Shown piece by piece: positions 7,486 through 13,328 of a stretch of DNA of 64,000 nt (position 1 is the first letter of the stretch; the number at the start of each line of letters is the position of its first letter). The notes beneath the pieces are model-generated. The model was given only the letters and a program-made list of their open reading frames with translations, was not told where the DNA came from and searched no databases. The stretch is from the NCBI RefSeq assembly GCF_900142575.1, contig NZ_FRBI01000003.1, positions 353,926 through 417,925 of the forward strand, written 5' to 3'. The position numbers and the translations under genes were made by a program. The stretch is from Actinacidiphila paucisporea (GTDB lineage: Bacteria; Actinomycetota; Actinomycetes; Streptomycetales; Streptomycetaceae).

Positions 7486-7842
7486 TCAGCTGTCGGTGTC
7501 CTTGGGGTGCCGGGTGGAGGCGTAGACGAGATGCACGGTCCGGCGGGGTTGGTCGATGAGATAGCGGACGCGACCGCCGGCCGTGACTTCGTACTCCCAT
7601 TGCGGGTATTCCGTGCCACCCAGGGTGGCGGTGCTCAGTCGTCCGCGGAGTCGGTGCTGCCGGTCGGGGTCCTTTATGGAGGCCGGGTCGGCGCGCAGAG
7701 CCTCGTAGCAGCGCCGGGTGTTACCCGGAGCCTCCGTGCACAGGTCTCCCCAGCCTTTGGCTGCATCGTTCGTGGCGAATCGGAGGCGCCATTCGCTGCC
7801 GATCGGCGGTGGCGGAACGTCGTCGCCGCGTTTGGGGCTCAT
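7486..7842 (-). CDS. RelE-like toxin
   Basis: A 118-residue protein. WGDLCTEAPGNTRRCYEAL, HRLRGRLSTATLGG and WEYEVTAGGRVRYLIDQ followed by VHLVYASTRHPK are the pattern of a common actinobacterial RelE/ParE-superfamily toxin. RelE toxins cleave ribosome-bound mRNA. The ATG at 7842 overlaps the antitoxin stop, so the pair is translationally coupled; a longer frame upstream runs inside the antitoxin gene. The stop is 123 bases from the arm repeat. Confidence 0.75.
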   Translation of the reverse strand: MSPKRGDDVPPPPIGSEWRLRFATNDAAKGWGDLCTEAPGNTRRCYEALRADPASIKDPDRQHRLRGRLSTATLGGTEYPQWEYEVTAGGRVRYLIDQPRRTVHLVYASTRHPKDTDS

Positions 7843-8300
7843 GGAGCAGGTACCTCGCCGTGGTCCTCGTCCGGGAGCGGGGCGGTCAGCTGCGCCGTAA
7901 GTTCGGGGTCCGCGAGAATCCGGGCGGTGGCACGCCACTCGACGATGACTCGGTGCAGGTTGGTGTGCACGTCCAGTTCCGCGGCGTCATGGGTTGCGTT
8001 CACCAGGTCGACGACGAAGTCGCGAACCTCCTCCGTCGACAGGTGCCGGGTCCACGGGAAGACCTCGGGCAGGGCGAGCAGAATCGCGCGGGCACCTTCG
8101 TCGCTGCTGATCAGGGCCGCGAACAGCCGCGCAGTGACGTCGGCGGTCTCCTCGCGCTGACGGTCATGGCGCTCGGTGGTGAGGTACAGATCCTCGCCGT
8201 CCCGACGCGTCACGTGAACGCGCTGGGCACGCTCGACGGCGTCGGCGACCCGCTTGGAGTTCTTCGACAGATCGGAGAACGAAACGGTCAGATTGGACAT
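7839..8300 (-). CDS. Phd/YefM-like antitoxin with C-terminal extension
   Basis: A 153-residue protein beginning MSNLTVSFSDLSKNSKRVAD, followed by RVHVTRRDGEDLYLTTE, the N-terminal DNA-binding fold of Phd/prevent-host-death antitoxins. Residues 55-153 are longer than in a minimal Phd protein and include a helical region of unknown role. The start is only 11 bases from an operator-like inverted repeat (8312-8333) over the promoter, as expected for autorepression. Confidence 0.75.
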   Translation of the reverse strand: MSNLTVSFSDLSKNSKRVADAVERAQRVHVTRRDGEDLYLTTERHDRQREETADVTARLFAALISSDEGARAILLALPEVFPWTRHLSTEEVRDFVVDLVNATHDAAELDVHTNLHRVIVEWRATARILADPELTAQLTAPLPDEDHGEVPAP

Positions 8301-8306
8301 GGGTCG

Positions 8307-8337
8307 AGACTACTTCGGAACACATTCCGAAGTCAAG
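8307..8337 (-). promoter_or_regulatory. Toxin-antitoxin promoter with embedded 9-4-9 operator
   Basis: On the minus strand TTGACT (-35) and TAGTCT (-10) are 18 bases apart. Between and overlapping them is a perfect palindrome, ACTTCGGAA-N4-TTCCGAAGT (8312-8333). The antitoxin ATG at 8300 follows closely, leaving a very short leader. A textbook layout for steric autorepression. Confidence 0.7.
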
Positions 8338-8416
8338 GGAGACCGTGCCTGCGCCCCCCTGGCGGCCCCGCGAAACGGCGTCGACGGGTGCCAGGGGCCT
8401 CGATAGCGTGACCGTC

Positions 8417-8953
8417 ATGACAGTGGGCACGCAGGAGACCGTCCTGGTCCTACTCCGCGGCAACAGCGCTTCTGGGAAGTCGACCGTGGCGGCCGGGCTC
8501 CGCGCGAGGCTCGGTCGCGGTCTGGCCGTGGTCGGCCAGGACAACCTGCGCCGGACCGTCCTGCGTGAGCGCGACCGACCGGGCGCGGCGAACATCGGCC
8601 TGATCAGCACCGTCGCCCGCTACGCGCTCGATGCCGGGTACCACGTCGTCGTCGAGGGCATCCTGTACGCCGACCACTACGGCGAGATGCTCGCCCGCCT
8701 CATGGCCGATCACCGAGGCGCGACGTACGCCTACTACCTACATGTCCCCTTCGCGGAAACCCTCGCCCGGCACGCCGACAAGCCGCAGGCGGACGAGTAC
8801 GGGGAAGCCGAGATGCGCGGCTGGTACCGGGAGATGGATCTTCTGCCCGGCCGCGTCGAAACGGTCATCGGCCCCGACAGCTCCCTGCCGCAATCCATCG
8901 ACCGCATCCTGGCCGAATCCGGTCTGGCAGGTGCGGCCGCCAGGGACCTCTGA
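8417..8953 (+). CDS. P-loop small-molecule/nucleotide kinase (AAA_33-like)
   Basis: A 178-residue protein with Walker A GNSASGKST at residues 15-23. VVGQDNLRR (substrate Asp) and HVVVEGILYADHYGEM (Walker B region) follow, and the C-terminal half is Arg-rich and lid-like. The family phosphorylates small substrates such as nucleosides, gluconate or antibiotics; the target cannot be read from the sequence. ATG 8417 gives the usual spacing to the P-loop; GTG 8408 is possible. Divergent from the toxin-antitoxin pair of the same cassette. Confidence 0.8.
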   Translation: MTVGTQETVLVLLRGNSASGKSTVAAGLRARLGRGLAVVGQDNLRRTVLRERDRPGAANIGLISTVARYALDAGYHVVVEGILYADHYGEMLARLMADHRGATYAYYLHVPFAETLARHADKPQADEYGEAEMRGWYREMDLLPGRVETVIGPDSSLPQSIDRILAESGLAGAAARDL

Positions 8954-8973
8954 TCACCACTCGCCGAACACCG

Positions 8974-9792
8974 ATGGAGGGGACTGCGCGTGACAGTGGG
9001 GCGTGCCTGACCGCACCAATCCAGCTGCATCTGGTGCCACCCGGCGCCCGAAGCTGGGATCCTGCGGGGGTGTGGAGCCTCATCGCGCGGATCGGGTACT
9101 CATGGCGGGACCTCGCTCAGCCGTTGCTCACCCGAAATCGACGGCTGAGAAGAGAGGTCAGGCTGCGCCGGAAGTACGTCAAGGCGGGTGGCCGATACCG
9201 GTACGTGTCCACCGGGTTGGCGCTTTTGCTACCCCGTTCAAGGCAACGCGTCTTCCAGTGGCGCCTGCAACGGGACGCACGCAGGATCAGCACTCGCGAG
9301 TTGGAGGAGTTGCTGGGCATGGGATGGCGGGAGGCCACCACGGCCTCCTGGCTCATCGCGGCCGGGCGCCGCACCGATCTGCGCGACCAATTGGCCCGAT
9401 TCCTCTACGCCGATTCAAGCGCTGACTTGGCAGATCTCGCTCTGGCGCTGGCATGCCTCGGTGGTGAACAAGACGCCCAACTGCTCACGGCCTACCTGCG
9501 TAAGGCGCTCACCCCCGAAGCCGAGGCCGACGGACAGGTCTGGTCGCTGGCCGCACTGCTCTACCTGGACGACCGGCTGGGCACTGCGCGGGCGCAGGAA
9601 TTCCTCGGCGCCGACGGCGCCTGGGAGCGGTGGGCCGGCCCAGGAGAGCAGGACCTGAAGAAGACGCGGCACGAGTTCGAGCAGCTGGTTCTCCTCATGG
9701 AAGGCGGCAAACCCGATTCCCGAGAGCGGTTCGTACGGGACGGGGTCTACTCCTCCGGATGGCGGGGGTGGTGGCAACCCCCGTTCCAGTAG
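8974..9792 (+). CDS. DUF6000-like protein
   Basis: A 272-residue frame. GWREATTASWLIAAGRRTDLRDQLARFLYADSS is interrupted here for length; with LALACLGGEQDAQLL and AYLRKALTPEAEADGQ it matches DUF6000, an uncharacterised Streptomyces family built of paired helices, often found beside toxin or immunity genes. The N-terminal 60 residues look unlike the family and lack a convincing ribosome site, so the true start may be downstream of 9100. Starts 20 bases after the kinase, probably co-transcribed. Confidence 0.55.
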   Translation: MEGTARDSGACLTAPIQLHLVPPGARSWDPAGVWSLIARIGYSWRDLAQPLLTRNRRLRREVRLRRKYVKAGGRYRYVSTGLALLLPRSRQRVFQWRLQRDARRISTRELEELLGMGWREATTASWLIAAGRRTDLRDQLARFLYADSSADLADLALALACLGGEQDAQLLTAYLRKALTPEAEADGQVWSLAALLYLDDRLGTARAQEFLGADGAWERWAGPGEQDLKKTRHEFEQLVLLMEGGKPDSRERFVRDGVYSSGWRGWWQPPFQ

Positions 9793-9865
9793 GAGGCCGA
9801 CGGTCGGCGGGCCACGCCTGACCGTCGGCGGGTGCCGAGGGTTTCCGTGCGAGCAGCGGGGGCCA

Positions 9866-10063
9866 TCGACGTCGTGCCCGGTGAGGCACTGGCGGAGGAT
9901 ACGAGATTCGAACTCGTGAGGGGTTGCCCCCAACACGCGTTCCAACGGGTCACGATGCCGTACACGAGGGAGCAGAGACGTTCTGACCTGCGGCCGAGCG
10001 AGCACCCAGGCGGGTGGTGGACGGTCCCGGACGCGGCTGAATGAGACCAGAGCTGAGACCGAG
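9866..10063 (-). repeat. Attachment-site remnant D: tRNA-Ser 3' half plus arm region
   Basis: Bases 9866-9945 are the tRNA-Ser 3' half and 3' flank with one visible change (CGCGTT for CGCTTT), then CGGGTCAC. A GACCTGCG box starts at 9985 (40 bases past the loop) and TGAGACCAGAGC/TGAGACCGAG occupies 10042-10063 (97 bases past). The flank TCGACGTCGTGCCCGG is shared with remnant A, suggesting those two element ends are related. Confidence 0.9.
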
Positions 10064-10322
10064 GGTGTGGGGGCGCCGGGCCGGCTTCCGCCCTGGGCGA
10101 CGGGCAGGCGGAAATGTGACGGCCATTACCGTCCGCAAGCCCTGCGCCAGACCGCGCGTCGCTGAACACAAGCCAGCGATGCCGCTGTTCAGGCCATTCC
10201 CTTTCCACTTGTCGCGGTTCCTGTCCGGAATCCGCCCGACCTCCACCAAAGTGGCAGGAGGCAACAGCTGTTGATCAGCTGGTGCTCTGGGGAAATCGCT
10301 GAGCCATGGGGGTGGATCACGT

Positions 10323-10697
10323 ATGGGCGACGCCGACGACGACCAGATACTCGACATCAAGCTCGTTGACCTGCAGACGAGCGCACCGCAGTTCCTGACG
10401 CACAGCTCGGACCTGGCGACAGCCCTGGCCAAGCTCCAGGGGGGCCTTGCCGCGGCCGGTTCGCCATGGGGCGGCGACGACCGGGGCAAGCAGTTCGAGG
10501 ACCAGTACGTGCCGAACGTCACCAGCATGACGATGGCGGCCGAGATCCTGGCCCTCGGCCTGGCCAGCATCCACGACGCCATGGCCGACATGGCGGACGG
10601 CCACATAGGCAACGAGGCACTCATCCGCACGATGTTCAGCAAGAACGGGCCGAAGCCGGAACCTCCCCCGCACTCCGCGGGGGGCGGCCTGCAGTGA
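10323..10697 (+). CDS. WXG100-like (ESX/T7SS partner) protein
   Basis: A 124-residue, largely helical protein. LVDLQTSAPQFLTHSSDLATAL and ALAKLQGGLAAAGSPWGGDD fit the helix-turn-helix hairpin of WXG100 proteins, with SPWG at the turn. The tail is Pro/Gly-rich. In actinobacteria such proteins dimerise with, and guide secretion of, large toxins by type VII secretion. Its stop overlaps the GTG of the toxin gene (GTGA), supporting a joint role. A GGGGTGG-type site precedes the ATG weakly. Confidence 0.65.
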   Translation: MGDADDDQILDIKLVDLQTSAPQFLTHSSDLATALAKLQGGLAAAGSPWGGDDRGKQFEDQYVPNVTSMTMAAEILALGLASIHDAMADMADGHIGNEALIRTMFSKNGPKPEPPPHSAGGGLQ

Positions 10698-11971
10698 GCG
10701 TCGCCGACGAGGCCAAGAAGATCGTCATGAAACTGACCGGCATGTGGTGGCCGGACGCCGACGAGGGCGGCCTGCGGGACGCGGCCACCGCATGGCGGAC
10801 CTTCGCCGACGACGTCGAGACACTCGCCGCCGCAGCGAACACCTCAGCCCGCACCCTGATCGAGAACAACACCGGCAAGGCGATCTCCGCCTTCGACGAC
10901 CCGTTCTGGCGCCGCTACTACTACGGCAACCGCGGCTGGCTCCAGGACATGATCGACGGCGCCCGCGACCTGGCCACCGCCCTCGACCAGTACGCCGACA
11001 GCGTCCACAGCGCGGTGAAGCAGCTGGAGCACAAGCTGGACATCGTCGGCGCCACCATCGTCGCCGGGACCGCCCTCGCCTTCTTCACCGCAGGACTCAC
11101 CGAAGCCGCCGCAGCGGCTGCCACCGCCGAGGTCCTGGACCTGTCCGCCACCCTGGGCGTGGCCCTCTCCACCGAGGTCGCCACGATCATCGCCACCACA
11201 CTGACCACCGCCGCCATCGCCGGCGTCGAATCGATCACCGTCGACCTCGCCGTCACCCAACCCATCGCGATGGCCACCGGCCAGAGCAGCGGCCTCCACC
11301 TCGACGAAGCGACCGACGCCGCGCTCTACGGGGCCGTCTTCGGCGGCGGAGTCGGCGCGGCCGGCAGCACGATCAAAACCGTCGCCCAGAACGGCGGCCT
11401 GCAAGGCCTGCTCGACAGCCTCCACCTCCCGGACTTCCAACCCGGCCTGGCCCTCCCCAGCGGCCCCGCAGCCTCTCTCGACGACCTCGGGATGCTGATG
11501 CGAACCGGGGCGGGCGGCGCCGGACCTGGCAGGGGTCCTTGGCCCGCATCCGACTCGGTTGAAGGGACAGCGGGAGGAAAATCACTGCTGCCACCGAACT
11601 CACGACACACCGTTTCCGGTGCGGCGTCGGGCGAGGTCAAGCCGAAAAACAGCGTGATCCTGCGTGGGTACGAGCAGCAAGTGAATCAGGACGTCGCCGA
11701 CATCGCCGCAGGGCAGGCGAAATACGACAAGAAGACCATGCTCTACGAAATCAACGGACGCACCTATAGGGTTGAACCGACGGGTAGGTTATATCCCGTC
11801 AATGGTCCGGGTATCGTCGAACTCGATCGGAACGAGTACGCAGCTCTCCAGCAAATATCCAAGGCTAAGGGAAATGCCGAATCCGTGCAGGCTTTCGTAA
11901 AGAATCCACGCTTCATCAACAATCCGGAAGCTATCCAGAAAGCCCAGGCAGTTTATGATGGGACGTACTGA
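10694..11971 (+). CDS. Polymorphic toxin: T7SS-type N-terminus with variable C-terminal tip
   Basis: A 425-residue protein. The N-terminus (WWPDADEGGLRDAATAWRTF) is a WXG/LXG-like helical targeting module of the kind found in actinobacterial toxins exported by type VII secretion. Residues about 115-210 are very Ala/Thr-rich and could form membrane-spanning helices. From about residue 315 (KPKNSVILRGYEQQ) composition changes: codons become AT-rich, and the region includes a TTA leucine codon at 11789. Nothing in the tip matches a toxin fold I recognise. Start is GTG 10694, overlapping the previous stop; longer frames upstream are shadows. Overlaps its putative immunity gene by one base. Confidence 0.7.
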   Translation: MSVADEAKKIVMKLTGMWWPDADEGGLRDAATAWRTFADDVETLAAAANTSARTLIENNTGKAISAFDDPFWRRYYYGNRGWLQDMIDGARDLATALDQYADSVHSAVKQLEHKLDIVGATIVAGTALAFFTAGLTEAAAAAATAEVLDLSATLGVALSTEVATIIATTLTTAAIAGVESITVDLAVTQPIAMATGQSSGLHLDEATDAALYGAVFGGGVGAAGSTIKTVAQNGGLQGLLDSLHLPDFQPGLALPSGPAASLDDLGMLMRTGAGGAGPGRGPWPASDSVEGTAGGKSLLPPNSRHTVSGAASGEVKPKNSVILRGYEQQVNQDVADIAAGQAKYDKKTMLYEINGRTYRVEPTGRLYPVNGPGIVELDRNEYAALQQISKAKGNAESVQAFVKNPRFINNPEAIQKAQAVYDGTY

Positions 11972-12852
11972 TGACCTACAACCTGCTCGTCACCGAGTCC
12001 CTGAGCGACGGTGCTGTAGCCGCAGCACTTGCCGAGTGCTTCCGAGTGGCCATCCGTGATGTCGACGTGGCCGACGAGAACGCCGATCAGGACGCGCGGA
12101 ACTGGGACGCGCCGGTGCTCTGCGGGACTCACGCGGTCCGGGGCGACGTGAGGACGTCTCTGGATGTCTACGCCCAGGACAGCGTTCAGCCGCAGCCGAG
12201 TGAGGCGGAACTGGCGGCTGCGCTCGCGCGGGTGCTCGGCCGCTCGGTCCTCTACCCGGCGGAGTCGATCCGACCGAGCGCGTACTGGCTCGCGGCCGCC
12301 GACGGTACGGTCACCCGGGCCCGGCTGCTCGATCCGGACGAGGAGACGCCCGCCTACCGGGTCGATGCTGTCGAATCACCTGTTGCCGACCTCCCGAACG
12401 CCCAGGTCATCCGACTTCCCGAGATCGTGCACGACCAGGAGAAACCGACGCCGGTCAGCGACCGCTTCGCGACGTCTCTGAACGCATTGGGGACGGGTCG
12501 AACCGACGAATCCGGCTCGTTGTACTGGATGGCCGCAGCGAACCTGGGGGCGTGGGAACAGCTCGTACAGACGATGACGGACCACTGGGCTCCCGCGGGT
12601 TGGTACCCGGCGGATCTCTACGCGCAGAACCTCATAGCACGGGACGAGCTGGAGGACCTGCAACAGCAGCTTCCACAGCAGGCGGCCGAGTTGCTGGAGG
12701 CCGCGGTGGACCTGGTGGACCGGGAGTTCATCAAGCTGACCGTCCCCGATCCCGCCTGGTACCTGGACCTCAGGACCCAGGGACTGGACGTCCCCGACCC
12801 GCACGACGCAGCCTGGTGGTGGGACCGCCGCCCCGACCCCCTCCCCTGGTAG
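11971..12852 (+). CDS. Putative immunity protein for the polymorphic toxin
   Basis: A 293-residue acidic soluble protein with no signal peptide or membrane segment; I do not recognise a family. Its ATG shares the A of the toxin stop (TGATG), so it is strictly coupled to the toxin, the usual place and coupling for an immunity gene. Two halves are visible: residues 1-140 (SEAELAAALARVLGRSVLYPAE) and a C-terminal helical region rich in Trp (WEQLVQTMTDHWAPAGWYP). The immunity role is inferred from position only. Confidence 0.6.
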   Translation: MTYNLLVTESLSDGAVAAALAECFRVAIRDVDVADENADQDARNWDAPVLCGTHAVRGDVRTSLDVYAQDSVQPQPSEAELAAALARVLGRSVLYPAESIRPSAYWLAAADGTVTRARLLDPDEETPAYRVDAVESPVADLPNAQVIRLPEIVHDQEKPTPVSDRFATSLNALGTGRTDESGSLYWMAAANLGAWEQLVQTMTDHWAPAGWYPADLYAQNLIARDELEDLQQQLPQQAAELLEAAVDLVDREFIKLTVPDPAWYLDLRTQGLDVPDPHDAAWWWDRRPDPLPW

Positions 12853-12964
12853 CCCCACGGCGCAACCCGACATGGCAGAGGCCCGTAGCCGTCGTGGAGG
12901 TGGACGGACAACGGCTTGCGCCCCGGTCAGCGGTGGGCTGCAGATCCATACAGGGTGAGGCCAC

Positions 12965-13010
12965 GAACGTTGTTGGCCCCCGCCGCGAGCGGCGGGGGCC
13001 AACAACGTTC
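12965..13010. terminator. Bidirectional hairpin between cassette IV and tRNA-Ser
   Basis: A 21-bp perfect stem with a 4-base loop, 16 bases past the tRNA 3' end. It can terminate both the immunity-gene transcript and the tRNA. The same outer stem recurs at 7129-7170. Confidence 0.75.
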
Positions 13011-13026
13011 GTGCCCGGTGAGGCAC

Positions 13027-13114
13027 TGGCGGAGGATACGAGATTCGAACTCGTGAGGGGTTGCCCCCAACACGCTTTCCAAGCGTGCGCCCTAGGCCAC
13101 TAGGCGAATCCTCC
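13027..13114 (-). tRNA. tRNA-Ser (anticodon GGA)
   Basis: An 88-base class II tRNA with an encoded CCA end. The acceptor GGAGGAT pairs with ATCCTCC, the long variable arm is typical of serine, and the anticodon loop TTGGAAA (13076-13082) reads GGA. It is the only complete copy; four 3' halves lie at 1.9, 5.5, 7.2 and 9.9 kb. It acts as the integration target of the cassette array. Confidence 0.95.
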
Positions 13115-13183
13115 GCCGCAAACAGTACAAGACGCGGGGGGGTGGTAGCGAACTCGATCGGGGTCGGGGGGATCGGGTAAGGT

Positions 13184-13280
13184 GGGCGGCAGCCCCTCAC
13201 GTGGCGCTATCTCGCTGAACTCCCCCAGGGCCGGAAGGCAGCAAGGGTAGGTGGGCTCTGGCGGGTGCGTGGGGGGTCTT
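13184..13280 (+). ncRNA. ffs: Signal recognition particle RNA (small bacterial type)
   Basis: The SRP domain IV motif GGCCGGAAGGCAGCAAGGG is present at about 13229-13247. Outer arms pair CCCCTCACG with GTGCGTGGGG. Position just upstream of dnaX is conserved in Streptomyces. Ends are estimated from the pairing. Scaffold for Ffh in cotranslational membrane targeting. Confidence 0.9.
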
Positions 13281-13328
13281 TGCGTGGGTGGGGGCCGGGT
13301 GTCGGTGGGCGCGGTTAGGCTCGGTGGC

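Larger units (their letters stand above)
7244..9945. mobile_element. Cassette III of the tRNA-Ser array (2.7 kb, no integrase)
   Basis: Lies between the crossover points of remnants C and D. A RelE-like toxin and Phd-like antitoxin (minus) are divergent from a P-loop kinase and a DUF6000 protein (plus). Arm region at the left end; no recombinase. Confidence 0.7.
9946..13082. mobile_element. Cassette IV of the tRNA-Ser array (3.1 kb, no integrase)
   Basis: Lies between remnant D and the intact tRNA-Ser, so it should be the most recent insertion. It carries a WXG100-like protein, a polymorphic toxin and a putative immunity protein in one overlapping operon on the plus strand, and ends with the tRNA-side hairpin. 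Bases 10064-10322 hold no gene I can support. Confidence 0.7.

Noticed and set aside
1853..9953. Four additional tRNA-Ser genes
   Set aside because: Each copy lacks the 5' half (acceptor 5' strand, D-arm), so none can fold as a tRNA; they are attachment-site remnants.
10041..10274. Possible 77-codon gene before the WXG100-like gene
   Set aside because: Starts inside the arm repeat, is Arg/Pro-rich and has no ribosome site; 10064-10322 treated as noncoding.
1..13114. Prophage or complete AICE
   Set aside because: No integrase, Rep, Tra, portal, capsid or lysis genes; only small cassettes flanked by tRNA halves.
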